This document shows positions 41,461 through 50,979 of a stretch of 64,000 nucleotides of DNA, piece by piece. The notes under the pieces are model-generated. The model was not told the origin of the DNA, did not search any database, and saw nothing but the letters and a program-made list of their open reading frames with translations. Source of the stretch: Deinococcus sp. Marseille-Q6407. Lineage in GTDB: Bacteria > Deinococcota > Deinococci > Deinococcales > Deinococcaceae. Every line of letters starts with the position of its first letter. Within the stretch, counting starts at the first letter, position 1. A program made the translations under genes and the position numbers. The stretch is taken from the NCBI RefSeq assembly GCF_946848805.1, contig NZ_CAMPFU010000003.1:124001-188000 (forward strand), read 5' to 3'.

Positions 41461-44043
41461 TCAGTGGCAGACGTTCAGCGGGCTGGCAGTGTTACGGGGC
41501 GTGACCGCTCCCGCCTGGAAATCGTCGGCGTACACGCCGGTGTTGGCGCAGCCTCCATTCAGGCGGCTGGCGCTGGTGGTGCTGCCCAGGCCACTGAAAG
41601 GCACGTAGTCGCGCACGCTGGCGTCTGCCGGACCGGCAATCTTGGCGGTGCCTTCCACCAGGGCGACCTGCCCCGCCGCGCCGGCCAGCGCCAGAGCGCC
41701 GCTGGCGTCGGGCGTGGGCAGCGGCTGGGTGCCGCCCGCACCTTTAGCCTGCTGCACCAGGTAGTACTGGCCGGGGGCCAGGTCATAGCTGTTCAGCGGC
41801 ATGGCGGCCCAGTTACTGCCCCCGGCGGCAGCGTACTGCACCGAGTAACCACCCAGGTTTACGCTCTGGTGACCCGCATTGAACAGCTCGATAAAGTCGT
41901 GGGTATAGGTCGCGCCGCTGTTGCCGCCACCGCCGTACACCTGGCTGACGACCAGCCGGGCGGCGCCGGGCGCGGGCGGCGTGGGGCCAGTCACCGGCGC
42001 CGCACTCACGCTGACCGTCTGGGTGGCCGTCTGGGTCTGGCCGTTCGCAGTGGCCGTGGCGGTCACGGTATAAGTGCCCGCTGCCGCGTAGGTATGGGCC
42101 GCAGTAGTCGCGCTGCTCGCGGGAGTTTCGGTCTGGCTGCCGTCACCCCAGTTCACGCTCAGCGTGTCGGGTGCCGCGCTGGGCATCAAGCTGAGGGTAT
42201 AGGGCCGCCCGGCGGTGGCCGTCGCCGCGCCGCTTACCGCCAGGGTGAAGTCGTGGCGGGCCTCGTCGCGGGTCAGGTTCAGCCCAATCAGCACCGGATC
42301 GTGGTCGGAAGCGCGGTAGGGGGTGTCCTGCCACAGATCGGGGCTGGTGCAAGTGCTGGTGCGGCACTCGGGGTTTTGCTTGTATTCCACGTTGTAGTCG
42401 GCCAGGGTGGGTTCGTCGCTGTTGATGTGCCACTCGGTCACGCCCGTCACCTGAGTGTCCAGGCTGCGGCTGGCCAGCGCGTGGTCAAGGTAGCCGAACT
42501 GCCCGCCGAACTGGTACGAGTAGCGCTCCTCGGCGGGAATCCGCAGGTTCTCACTCACGAAACCGCCGCTGACCAGGGTCTGGATGGGCTTTTCCGCGCC
42601 GTAAGCGTTGAAGTCACCCATCAGGAGCACATCCTGGTCGCCAGTCTGGGTTTTCAGCCGCTCCACGAAGCCCAGCAGCGCCTGGGCCTGCTCGGTGCGC
42701 AGCTCGTTCCAGCAGCCCTCGCCGCTGTCCAGGTCGCCGGTCTTGGGGCAGCTGCCCTTGCTCTTGAGGTGGTTGGCGACCACGGTCAGCACGCCGCCGC
42801 TCTGCTTGTCCTGAAAAGTCTGGGCCAGCGGCGGACGGCTGTACACGCTGGCTGCATCGGTCTGGAACTTGCCGGTGGGCGTCACGCGGGCCGGCTTGTA
42901 GATAATGGCGACGTGGATGGCGTCGGTCCCGATGCTGCCGGTCTGCACCGCCCGGTAGGTGTCGGCTCCGTAAGCGGCGTTCAGGCTGGTCACCAGGTCG
43001 TTCAGCGCCGTGTCACCGTTGTTTTGCACTTCCATCAGGGTCACGATGTCGGCGTCCAGCCCTCTAAGGGCATTCACCACTTTGGTCCGCTGGCGCCCAA
43101 GCTCGTAGGCGCTGTCGGCGCCGCGGTCGTTCGTACCGCCGAAAGTCGTGAAGTAGTTCAGCACGTTGGCCCCGGCCACCTTGAGGCTGCCACCCACGTT
43201 CTGCGGGGCCGCCGGGCGCGGGTTGGCGTCCACAAAGGCAGGCGCGGCAGTGGGCTCCACCTTGAAGGTGCCATTGGCGTAGTGCAGCACGCCGGAGAGT
43301 CCCTGAACGGTGTCCCCGGTGCGGCGAGTGCCGGCGGCGCTGAGGTAAGGCAGGTTGGCCGGGTTCTGCGCGCTGCTGGCGTCATCCAGCACGATTTTGC
43401 GGGCAGCGTTCGCCTCAGCGGTGGTCTGGACGTTGCCGTTGGTGGGATTGAACAGCCGGCCTCCGCTGCTCAGGCCCAGTTCGCCGTAGCGCCCGTAGCC
43501 GTAGTTGTCGGTTACGGTCAGCGTTTCGGGAAAAGTGATGCGCATGCCCTCGTAGCGTTCCAGGTTGGTGAAGGGGGCCCGCACCGGCACCGGCTTCACA
43601 TCCACGGTGCCGGCGCAGCTGGCAAACGCCGTCAGGGTATCCAGCTGAGTGGTGCCGGAGAACTCCTTGACCGTGCCAGTGAGTTGCACCACTTGACCCA
43701 GCTGCACTGTCTGAGGCGCCGCGCCGGTGTACACGAAGATGCCGTCACTGGTGGCCGGGTTGCCGTCGCCCTGGGCATCCTGCAGGAAAAAGCCGCGCAG
43801 GCCGCTTTGCATATCGGCCGTCACCACGCCGCGTACCGTCACCACCTGATTCACCAGCGGGCTGGCGTCGCCGCTGCCCTGCACGGCGGGAATGGCGGTC
43901 AGGGGGCCGCTGGCTGCCGGGCAACTGATTGCCGGAAGCGGTTCCGTGGCAGGCCCCGAAGAAGACGGAACGGGCGCGCCGGACTGATGACAGCCGGCCA
44001 GCAACAGGGCGCTGGACAGCGCCAGGATGGATTTCAAGTTCAT
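41461..44043 (-). CDS. ExeM/NucH-type extracellular endonuclease lipoprotein
   Basis: An 860-residue secreted nuclease. A lipoprotein signal MNLKSILALSSALLLAGC ends at the lipobox. An OB-type domain (VVTVRGVVTADMQSGLRGFF, LQDAQGDGNPATSDGIFVYT) is followed by an endonuclease/exonuclease/phosphatase domain (NVLNYFTTFGGTND, DIVTLMEVQNNGDTALNDL, GDFNAYGAEKPI, YRASDHDPVLIGLN), then a PKD-like domain (SVNWGDGSQTE, TVTATATANG) and a C-terminal lamin-tail domain (LVVSQVYGGGGNSGATYTHD). The metal-binding E, D, N and DHDP motifs are present. It would degrade extracellular DNA for phosphate or biofilm turnover. A longer open frame reaches 44235, but the signal peptide places the start at 44043. Confidence 0.9.
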   Translation of the reverse strand: MNLKSILALSSALLLAGCHQSGAPVPSSSGPATEPLPAISCPAASGPLTAIPAVQGSGDASPLVNQVVTVRGVVTADMQSGLRGFFLQDAQGDGNPATSDGIFVYTGAAPQTVQLGQVVQLTGTVKEFSGTTQLDTLTAFASCAGTVDVKPVPVRAPFTNLERYEGMRITFPETLTVTDNYGYGRYGELGLSSGGRLFNPTNGNVQTTAEANAARKIVLDDASSAQNPANLPYLSAAGTRRTGDTVQGLSGVLHYANGTFKVEPTAAPAFVDANPRPAAPQNVGGSLKVAGANVLNYFTTFGGTNDRGADSAYELGRQRTKVVNALRGLDADIVTLMEVQNNGDTALNDLVTSLNAAYGADTYRAVQTGSIGTDAIHVAIIYKPARVTPTGKFQTDAASVYSRPPLAQTFQDKQSGGVLTVVANHLKSKGSCPKTGDLDSGEGCWNELRTEQAQALLGFVERLKTQTGDQDVLLMGDFNAYGAEKPIQTLVSGGFVSENLRIPAEERYSYQFGGQFGYLDHALASRSLDTQVTGVTEWHINSDEPTLADYNVEYKQNPECRTSTCTSPDLWQDTPYRASDHDPVLIGLNLTRDEARHDFTLAVSGAATATAGRPYTLSLMPSAAPDTLSVNWGDGSQTETPASSATTAAHTYAAAGTYTVTATATANGQTQTATQTVSVSAAPVTGPTPPAPGAARLVVSQVYGGGGNSGATYTHDFIELFNAGHQSVNLGGYSVQYAAAGGSNWAAMPLNSYDLAPGQYYLVQQAKGAGGTQPLPTPDASGALALAGAAGQVALVEGTAKIAGPADASVRDYVPFSGLGSTTSASRLNGGCANTGVYADDFQAGAVTPRNTASPLNVCH

Positions 44044-44316
44044 GACATTCCCCCAGAAAGAAGAGAAGAGGCGAGACGAAAAAAGAGCTGCCGGACAGCA
44101 AAAAGTTGAAAAGCGACCCCGGCAGCATACGTGAGCGGCGTCAGCTTTTGGTGATGAGGCGGAGACTGCCTTTTTCCCAGCCGCCAAAAGTGGCCGCTCA
44201 GCGGCTCGAAACCTAAATACCCCATGAAGGCTCACCCGTAAGGTTTCTCATGCTGCTCCCATTCAGGATGGGGGCACCAGAAACAGGTGCGCACCGGCTG
44301 GAAAAGGAGACTCAGC

Positions 44317-45504
44317 ATGAACAGTTTCAGCCTCTTGCCGGCCCTTCTCTCGGATGTCCTCACTTCACTTCCGGCGCGGCCCCAGCTGCTGGCGCTGGGC
44401 GAACCGTCGCACGGCCTACAGGTCTTTCCGCAGTGGCGCAACCGTATTTTTCGGGTGCTGGTGCAGCAACACGGCTTCCGCTCCATCGCCCTGGAGAGTG
44501 ACCTGCTGGCCGGACAGCGGGTAGACGCCTATATCCGTGGCGCGAGCAATGCCCCACTGGACGAGGTCATGGCGGCAGGGTTCAGCCACGGCTTTGGCGC
44601 TTATGCTGCCAACCGCGAATTGGTCAGCTGGCTGCGCGAGTTCAATACGGGCCTCAGCGCGGCCGAGCAGGTGCGCTTTTACGGGTTCGACGCCCCGATG
44701 GAGAATTTCTGGGCGGCCAGTCCCCGGCCGAATCTGCTGGCTCTGCACGCCTTTCTTTCGCGGGAACTGGGCACGGTAGAACCGGACGCCGCCCACATCC
44801 AGGCCCTGTGCGGCGACGACGCCCGCTGGACCGATGAGGCCGCCGCGCTGAACCCGGCCCGGTCCGCCGGCGACACCCCGGAAGCGCGGCAGCTGCGCCT
44901 GCTGGCCGACGACCTGCACACCCTGCTGCGGCGTGAAGCGCCCCGGCTTCAGCCTCTCCCCGACTTCTGGCAGGCCCAAATGCACGCCCGCACCGCGCTG
45001 GGCCTGCTGCGCTACCACGCGAATATGGCCCGTTCGGCACCAGACCGCCTCAGCCGGATGCTGGCGCTGCGCGACCTGATGATGGCCGATAACCTGAGCG
45101 CCATTGCCCGGCGCGAACAGGAACGCGGGACCACCCTGGTTTTTGCCCACAACCTGCACCTGAAGCGTGGACCCAGCGCCATGCAGCTGGGAGACGAGCG
45201 CAGCGAGTGGTGGGGCGCCGGTGCTCTGTGCCACCAACGCCACGGCCCCGCTTACGCTTTTATCGGCAGCGGGTTGGGCCGGTCAGGGCTGCTGGGCGTC
45301 GCTGAACCTGACCCGAATACGCCGGAAGGCCGGTTGTGGGCTTGCCCAGACCCGGTGCAATTACTGCCGACCCGTGAGCTGGCCTCGCTGCTCACACCGC
45401 CTCTGCAGGACCGCCGCGACTTTCCGCCACAGGCCTTTGCACTGCGGGCCGCCGAACTGCCGCAGCTGGACGGCCTGCTGTTTGTCCGCGACGCGGACCA
45501 CTAG
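44317..45504 (+). CDS. Erythromycin-esterase-like protein
   Basis: A 395-residue member of the erythromycin esterase/succinoglycan-biosynthesis esterase family. It shows the usual blocks LLALGEPSHGLQVFPQWR, SIALESDLLAGQRVDAYI, MAAGFSHGFGAYAANRELVS, RFYGFDAPMENFW and LVFAHNLHLKRGPSAMQ with candidate catalytic His and Glu residues. Most family members are not macrolide resistance enzymes and their substrates are unknown, so resistance should not be assumed. An AAAAGGAGA site lies before the ATG at 44317. It ends in TAG. Confidence 0.82.
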   Translation: MNSFSLLPALLSDVLTSLPARPQLLALGEPSHGLQVFPQWRNRIFRVLVQQHGFRSIALESDLLAGQRVDAYIRGASNAPLDEVMAAGFSHGFGAYAANRELVSWLREFNTGLSAAEQVRFYGFDAPMENFWAASPRPNLLALHAFLSRELGTVEPDAAHIQALCGDDARWTDEAAALNPARSAGDTPEARQLRLLADDLHTLLRREAPRLQPLPDFWQAQMHARTALGLLRYHANMARSAPDRLSRMLALRDLMMADNLSAIARREQERGTTLVFAHNLHLKRGPSAMQLGDERSEWWGAGALCHQRHGPAYAFIGSGLGRSGLLGVAEPDPNTPEGRLWACPDPVQLLPTRELASLLTPPLQDRRDFPPQAFALRAAELPQLDGLLFVRDADH

Positions 45505-45556
45505 CCCCGGCCCCCGGCCGCTCAGCCGGGCGGCCTTTCACCTTAAACTGTAGGGC

Positions 45557-45972
45557 ATGAAAGTCGCTCATCAGCTTCCCGCCTTTGCCCTCGTTGCGCT
45601 GTCTCTGAGTGCGTGTGCGCCGCAGCCTGTCAAGCCTACCGTGCCAGCCCCACTCAGATGATGAACGCTATTGCCCGCCTGGCCCCGGCGCTTGCCGTCA
45701 AGCCGCTGAACGAGCCCTTCCGGGTGACGCGCCGCACCGCCAATGAGCTGGTGATTACGACCCCGCTCAAGCCGGCGGGTGCAGTGGCGGGGCTGTTTCT
45801 GGGCGGCGGCATCAGCAATAAATCTGCCAGCATCACCTATTATTTTCAGCCACAGGGCAACGTGACGTTTGTGCGCAGCTCGGTCGATGCCCAGGGCGGC
45901 GAGCTGTATCAGCAGCGCGACGCAATTGACGCCATGCTCGACAAGACGTTTGCGCGTGTGACCTTGCCTTAA
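45557..45972 (+). pseudogene. Lipoprotein gene frameshifted after the lipobox
   Basis: ATG 45557, with TAAACT seven bases upstream, opens MKVAHQLPAFALVALSLSAC, a lipoprotein signal. After APQPVKPTVPAPLR this frame stops with TGA. The -1 frame carries the mature protein TQMMNAIARLAPALAVKP through RTANELVITTPLKPAGAVA and TYYFQPQGNVTFVRSSVDAQ to the TAA at 45972. One extra C in the C4 run at about 45648-45651 would join them. Third lipoprotein in this window broken just after its lipobox. A start inside the second frame would give an unexported fragment. Confidence 0.75.
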
Positions 45973-46256
45973 CATCTGACCTACAGACCCGCAGTGCCCA
46001 CACCGACGGTCAGCCGGGACGGATTCGTCAGGGACGTATCTTCGTTCTTCCGGCTTAGCAAAAAGCTCTGGGCGAAAGGCCCGGGCATATAAGCACCTGC
46101 CGGAGGCGGAACGGAGTGGGTGTCCGGCGAAGACCCTACGCACCCACAACACGGAGCGGGCGGGCCAGCCGGCCAGTGCAGCGGCCCAGCAATGCGGGAC
46201 GCCGTACTGGCTGGCCCCTGCCCGGTCGCACCCGCCCCGCCGTAAACTGAGGTGCT

Positions 46257-47651
46257 ATGACCAACTTCCGTAAAGAGACCGATACCATGGGCCAGATGGA
46301 CGTGGACGCGTCCAAGTACTGGGGCGCGCAGACCGAGCGCTCCATCCACAACTTTCCCATCGGCCGCGACACCTTCGTGTGGGGCCGGCCCATCATCCGG
46401 GCGCTGGGCATCCTGAAAAAAGGCGCGGCGCAGGCCAACGCCGAACTCGGCGAGCTGCCGCAGGACATCGCCGACCTGATCGTGCGGGCCGCCGACGAAG
46501 TCATTGCCGGCAAGCTCGACGAGCACTTTCCGCTGGTTGTCTTCCAGACCGGCTCGGGCACCCAGAGCAACATGAACGCCAACGAGGTGATTTCCAACCG
46601 TGCCATCGAGCTGGCGGGCGGCGAGATGGGCAGCAAGAAGCCGGTCCACCCCAACGACCACGTCAACCGCGGCCAGAGCTCCAACGACACCTTCCCCACC
46701 GCCATGCACATCGCGGTGGTGCTGGAGCTGAACGAGCGGCTCTACGGCGCCGTCAGCAAACTGCGCGACACCCTGCACGCCAAGTCCGAGGAATACAAGG
46801 ACATCGTGAAAGTGGGGCGTACCCACCTGCAGGACGCCACGCCCATCACCCTGGGCCAGGAAATCGGCGGCTGGGTCGCGCAGCTCGACTACGCGCTGGC
46901 CGAGGTGAAGCACGCGGGCGAAGGCCTGCTCGACCTTGCCATCGGCGGCACGGCAGTCGGCACCGGCCTGAACGCACACCCCAAATTCGGTGATCTGGCT
47001 GCCAAGAAGTACGAGGAAGAAACTGGCTACCACTTCCGCAGCGCCGAGAACAAGTTCGCCGCGCTGAGCGCCCACGATGCGCTGGCGCAGACTTCCGCCG
47101 CGCTGCGCACCCTGGCCGGCGCTCTGATGAAGATGGCGAACGACGTGCGCTGGCTGGCGAGCGGCCCGCGCAACGGCATCGGCGAAATCACTATTCCCGA
47201 GAACGAACCCGGCTCTAGCATCATGCCCGGCAAGGTGAACCCCACCCAGTCCGAGGCCATGACGATGGTCGCCACCCGCGTGTTCGGCAACGACGCCACC
47301 GTCGCTTTTGCCGGCAGCCAGGGCAACTTCCAGCTCAACGTGTTCAAGCCGGTGATGGTTCACGCCGTGCTGGAAAGCATTCGCCTGATTTCGGACGCTT
47401 GCCTGGCCTTCAACGACCACTGCGCCGTCGGTATCGAGCCCAACGAGGCCAAAATCAAGGAAAACCTCGACAAGAACCTGATGCAGGTGACGGCCCTTAA
47501 CCGCCACATCGGCTACGACAAGGCCGCCGCGATTGCCAAGAACGCCCACAAGAAGGGCATTTCCCTCAAGGAATCGGCGCTGGAACTCGGGCACGTGACT
47601 GAAGAAGAGTTTGCCCAGTGGGTCGTGCCGCTGGACATGACGCACAACTGA
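46257..47651 (+). CDS. fumC: Class II fumarate hydratase
   Basis: A 464-residue TCA-cycle enzyme that interconverts fumarate and malate, active as a tetramer without an Fe-S cluster. It has [70 protein letters not shown] and the superfamily signature [13 protein letters not shown]. Full-length and intact. TAAACT lies eight bases before the ATG with a GAGGTG site between. Codon use is strongly biased, as for a highly expressed gene. It stands alone, near sucAB but not in the same operon. Confidence 0.97.
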   Translation: MTNFRKETDTMGQMDVDASKYWGAQTERSIHNFPIGRDTFVWGRPIIRALGILKKGAAQANAELGELPQDIADLIVRAADEVIAGKLDEHFPLVVFQTGSGTQSNMNANEVISNRAIELAGGEMGSKKPVHPNDHVNRGQSSNDTFPTAMHIAVVLELNERLYGAVSKLRDTLHAKSEEYKDIVKVGRTHLQDATPITLGQEIGGWVAQLDYALAEVKHAGEGLLDLAIGGTAVGTGLNAHPKFGDLAAKKYEEETGYHFRSAENKFAALSAHDALAQTSAALRTLAGALMKMANDVRWLASGPRNGIGEITIPENEPGSSIMPGKVNPTQSEAMTMVATRVFGNDATVAFAGSQGNFQLNVFKPVMVHAVLESIRLISDACLAFNDHCAVGIEPNEAKIKENLDKNLMQVTALNRHIGYDKAAAIAKNAHKKGISLKESALELGHVTEEEFAQWVVPLDMTHN

Positions 47652-47787
47652 GCCACGAACCTCTGAGCCTCTTTTTGCCTGCCGCAGCAAAGAAGAGGCC
47701 CGCTGCCAGCCGCTTTTCCTGCCCGGAGGCGGCTGGTGGTTGTAGCGGTTGCCCCGGTCAGAGGGCTAGGCTGTGCCCCGCATACCC

Positions 47788-47851
47788 TTGACGAATACTG
47801 CATAGCGCGCTAGAGTATTTAACGTAACCGCTCCGAGTGAGCGGGTTTTTT
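47788..47851 (+). ncRNA. Promoter-operator-terminator element, copy A
   Basis: A compact unit: -35 TTGACG (47788-47793), 17-base spacer, -10 TAGAGT (47811-47816), an inverted repeat AATACT-N14-AGTATT (47794-47819) over the -10 region, then the hairpin CCGCTC-CGAGT-GAGCGG (47828-47844) with a T run. A transcript starting near 47823 would be only about 30 nt. Copy B at 49298 matches at 59 of 64 bases. No coding capacity. It lies between fumC and the AEC transporter, which has its own -10 element. Confidence 0.6.
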
Positions 47852-47909
47852 ATTGCCTGAACCACAGTCTGCTGCTCGGCGCTGGGACCGCATGTGGCAC
47901 TATGGCGGA

Positions 47910-48818
47910 ATGCTCACCGCCCTTACCAACGTTCTGCTGCCGGTCATTCTGGTGGCCGGGCTGGGCGCGCTGCTGGCTTCCCGCTTTCCGATTGACCAGC
48001 AGTCCATCTCTCGCATCACGCTGTACCTGCTGTCGCCCGCACTGGTGCTGGACGTGGTTCTGAAAACGCCGGTGCAAGCCGGTGAGGCGCTGCAGCTGGG
48101 CACCGCTTACCTGCTCACTTCGCTGCTGTGTCTGGCGCTGGGCTGGCTGTTCGGCTGGGGCCGCCCCGACGCCGAACGCCGCAGCCTGAGCGCCGCCGTC
48201 GGCATCTGGAACAGCGGCAATATGGGTCTTCCTATCGCCCTGTTCACCTTCGGGCAGGCAGGCTTCGAGCGGGCCACGCTGCTGTTTCTGGCGTCGTTCG
48301 TGGGCATGTATGTCTTTGGCCCGCTGGTCTATACCCTGGGCCGGCCCAGCACCGACCTGCGCGCCGCCGTGGGGGGCATCGCGCGGCTCCCGGCGCTGTG
48401 GGTGGCGCTGCTTGCCGTGATTCTGCGGGCGCTGCACCTCACGCTCCCCGAGGGGCTGAGCCGCGGGGTCTCGCTGCTCAGTCAGGCCACCCTGCCGATG
48501 GTGCTGCTGGCGCTGGGCCTGCAACTGGGTGCCGGTGGCTGGCCCCGGCTCACGCAGTCGCTGTGGCTGGGCACCGCTGGCCGGCTGATCGGCGGCCCCC
48601 TGATCGGGTACGCCGCCGGCAAGGCGCTGGGGCTGGACGCTCAGAACCTGCAGGTGCTGGTGCTCTCGGCCAGTATGCCCACCGCCGTGAATGCCCTGCT
48701 GATTGCCCGCGAGTACGGCGCCGACACCGACACGGTCGCGGGCGTCGCCACCCTCAGCACCCTGGGCAGCGTACTGACTATTGCCGCCATAGTAACGCTG
48801 CTGCCGCGCCTGCACTAG
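47910..48818 (+). CDS. Auxin efflux carrier (AEC) family transporter
   Basis: A 302-residue inner-membrane transporter with about ten hydrophobic segments in two inverted halves. Family-like points are LLPVILVAGLGALLASRFPI, GIWNSGNMGLPIALFTFGQA and NALLIAREYGADTDTVAG. AEC proteins transport organic acids or other anions; in bacteria malonate and malate are examples. The substrate here is not predictable. ATG 47910 is six bases after CACTAT and gives a good membrane start; a longer frame to 47853 begins inside the element and is unlikely. Confidence 0.85.
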   Translation: MLTALTNVLLPVILVAGLGALLASRFPIDQQSISRITLYLLSPALVLDVVLKTPVQAGEALQLGTAYLLTSLLCLALGWLFGWGRPDAERRSLSAAVGIWNSGNMGLPIALFTFGQAGFERATLLFLASFVGMYVFGPLVYTLGRPSTDLRAAVGGIARLPALWVALLAVILRALHLTLPEGLSRGVSLLSQATLPMVLLALGLQLGAGGWPRLTQSLWLGTAGRLIGGPLIGYAAGKALGLDAQNLQVLVLSASMPTAVNALLIAREYGADTDTVAGVATLSTLGSVLTIAAIVTLLPRLH

Positions 48819-48848
48819 AGCAAGCCTCCACTCCCCTATCCTGTTGCC

Positions 48849-49262
48849 ATGACCCCCAAAATCTGTCTGGTGGCTGCCCTCGCCCTCTGCGCCGCCGCAC
48901 CCGCCTCGGCCCAGGCGCTGCCCGAAAGTCTCCCGCTGCCCCCGCAGTGGGAAAAGGAAATCAGCGCCGCCGCTCTGAAGTTCTCCGGTCAGCCCTGCGC
49001 CGGCGAGTACAGCGTGGACCGCGCCGCCGGCCGTTTCAGCTCAGCACAGTTTGCAGAAGCGGCCGCAAGTGCCAAGGCGTTTACTCAGGATCTCCAGGCT
49101 TTCCTGCCGGGTGCCCGGGTGCGCTTCGAGACCGACAGTGACCATCTGACCCGCTTTGCTCTGCTGGATACGGTTTTGCCGCTGTTTAGCCAGCAGGAAC
49201 GCCGCGCCGACGGTGTGTATACCCTCAACTGCTCACTCGCTCCGGCCAGTCGCCGTCCCTGA
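48849..49262 (+). CDS. Secreted hypothetical protein
   Basis: A 137-residue protein with signal peptide KICLVAALALCAAAPASAQA (cleavage probably after ASA). The mature part has two cysteines (GQPCAGEYSVD and TLNCSLAPAS), suggesting a disulfide, and a mostly helical middle. No family recognised. TATCCT is six bases before the ATG. It lies between the AEC transporter and the second copy of the repeated element. Confidence 0.65.
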   Translation: MTPKICLVAALALCAAAPASAQALPESLPLPPQWEKEISAAALKFSGQPCAGEYSVDRAAGRFSSAQFAEAAASAKAFTQDLQAFLPGARVRFETDSDHLTRFALLDTVLPLFSQQERRADGVYTLNCSLAPASRRP

Positions 49263-49297
49263 AGTCCGGCTCTGGCAACGGCGCTGGGCTTATAAGC

Positions 49298-49362
49298 TTG
49301 ACGAATACTGCATACTGTGCTAGAGTATTCAACATAACCGCTCCGAGTGAGCGGGTTTTTTT
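49298..49362 (+). ncRNA. Promoter-operator-terminator element, copy B
   Basis: Same layout as copy A: -35 TTGACG (49298-49303), -10 TAGAGT (49321-49326), inverted repeat AATACT-N14-AGTATT, hairpin CCGCTC-CGAGT-GAGCGG (49338-49354) and seven T. Differences from copy A fall only in the spacer and the linker before the hairpin. The predicted RNA is about 30 nt. It lies 67 bases upstream of the RNase II gene. Confidence 0.6.
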
Positions 49363-49428
49363 ATGTCAGTCGCTGCTGCGATCAGCTTCGGGCGGCAGTG
49401 ATGAGGGGACTTCTGCTACCTTGCCAGG

Positions 49429-50823
49429 ATGACCGATTCTCTCAACCCGAGCGAACTGAGTGCGGCGCAGTGGACCGATGTGGAGCTGCTGGCCCGCGGC
49501 AAACAGGACAAGTCGCGCACCCTGCGTGACCTGGGCCGCCCCGAAACGCCCGAAAGCGCCCACGCCCTGCTGCTGGACGCTGGCCGCTGGACCGAAACCC
49601 AGACTCCTTACGCCGAGCGGCTGGGCACGGCGCTGAGCGCGGTGGAGTTGCCGGTGCCCGCCTGGCCCGACGAGGAGCGGCTGGACCTGACCCACCTGCC
49701 GGCTTTTGCCATTGACGACGAGGGCAACCAGGACCCCGACGACGCCCTCAGCGTGGAGGAATTGCCGGGCGGCCTGACCCGGTTGTGGGTGCACGTGGCC
49801 GATGTGGCCGCCCTGGTCACCCCCGGCAGCCCGCTGGACCTGGAAGCCCGTGCCCGCGGTGCCACCCTTTATCTGCCCGACCGCACCATTCATATGCTCC
49901 CGGAGGCGCTGGTCGAGCAAGCTGGCCTGGGCCTGAGCGAAATCAGCCCGGCCCTGTCCATTGCGCTGGACCTGGACGCCGACGGCAACGCCGAGGCGGT
50001 AGAAGTTCACCTGACCCGCGTACGAGTGCAGCGGCTCAGCTACGATCAGGCGCAGGCCATGTACGAGCAGGGCCACCCCGAATTCACCCGGCTGGCCGAG
50101 CTGGCCCGGGTCAGCCGCGACATCCGCTTCGAGGAAGGCGCCGTCAGCATCGACCTGCCCGAAGTGCGGGTCAAGGCCGACGATAACGGCGCCCAGGTGT
50201 TGCCGCTGCCCCGACCCGAAATGCGCGCCGTGGTGCAGGAATGCATGACGCTGGCCGGCTGGGGGGCCGCCATCTACGCCGACGACTTTGAACTGCCGGT
50301 TCCCTTTGCCACCCAGGACCCTCCTCACCGCGAGGTGAGCGGCGAAAGCATGACCGCCCACTGGGCCCGGCGCAAATCGCTGAGCCGCACCCGCTTTCAG
50401 TCGGCGCCCGGCGCACACGCGGGCATGGGCCTGGACCTCTACACCCAGGCCACCAGCCCGATGCGGCGTTATCTGGACCTGGTGGTGCACCAGCAGCTAC
50501 GCGCGCACCTGAGCGGCCAGGAGCCCATGTCGGGGCGCGAAGTAGCCTCACACATTGCGGAGGCTGGCATCGGCTCGGCCGGCACCCGCACCGCCGAGCG
50601 CCTCAGCCGCCGGCACCACACCCTGCGCTTTATCGCGGCCCAGCCGGAAAAAATCTGGGATGCCGTGGTGGTCGAAAAACGCGGGCCACAGGCCATCTTG
50701 CTGATTCCGGAACTGGCGCTGGACCTCCCCATGACCACGCCCGCAGGCCCCGGCCAGGAGATGCAGGTCCGGCTGACCGTCACCAGTTACCCCGAGCTGA
50801 AAGTTCGCGCCTCGGAAAGCTGA
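49429..50823 (+). CDS. RNase II-type exoribonuclease
   Basis: A 464-residue RNB-domain 3'-5' exoribonuclease. The catalytic core has AIDDEGNQDPDDALSVEE with the metal-binding aspartates, LWVHVADVAALVTPGSPLD, ATLYLPDRTIHMLPEALVEQ and SPMRRYLDLVVHQQL. It lacks the two N-terminal cold-shock domains of E. coli RNase II; its first 90 residues are helical instead, as in the RNase II-family enzyme of D. radiodurans that carries a helix-turn-helix at this place. An S1-like tail follows. The ATG at 49429 is six bases after TACCTT, a leaderless arrangement. It would degrade mRNA fragments. Confidence 0.9.
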   Translation: MTDSLNPSELSAAQWTDVELLARGKQDKSRTLRDLGRPETPESAHALLLDAGRWTETQTPYAERLGTALSAVELPVPAWPDEERLDLTHLPAFAIDDEGNQDPDDALSVEELPGGLTRLWVHVADVAALVTPGSPLDLEARARGATLYLPDRTIHMLPEALVEQAGLGLSEISPALSIALDLDADGNAEAVEVHLTRVRVQRLSYDQAQAMYEQGHPEFTRLAELARVSRDIRFEEGAVSIDLPEVRVKADDNGAQVLPLPRPEMRAVVQECMTLAGWGAAIYADDFELPVPFATQDPPHREVSGESMTAHWARRKSLSRTRFQSAPGAHAGMGLDLYTQATSPMRRYLDLVVHQQLRAHLSGQEPMSGREVASHIAEAGIGSAGTRTAERLSRRHHTLRFIAAQPEKIWDAVVVEKRGPQAILLIPELALDLPMTTPAGPGQEMQVRLTVTSYPELKVRASES

Positions 50824-50904
50824 GCCGGCGGAGGGGGGAGGCCAGAAACATAAAGGCGAATGAACGCCCACACAGTTTTCACATATTCGGGAAATCGAAT
50901 GCGT

Positions 50905-50935
50905 CTGACACTGCATTTGTCAGGGCAACCCTGAC
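50905..50935. promoter_or_regulatory. Overlapping inverted repeats upstream of the TPR-like gene
   Basis: CTGACA (50905-50910) pairs with TGTCAG (50918-50923), and GTCAGGG (50919-50925) pairs with CCCTGAC (50929-50935). The middle arm is shared, so the two folds exclude each other. They lie 34-64 bases before the -10 TAGAGT of the next gene. Confidence 0.45.
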
Positions 50936-50979
50936 TCATCTTGCATTGTTAAGCGCGCTGGGGTGGTTAGAGTAGGGGT

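Noticed and set aside
44317..45504. Macrolide resistance gene
   Set aside because: Family membership alone does not show activity on erythromycin; most members have unknown substrates.
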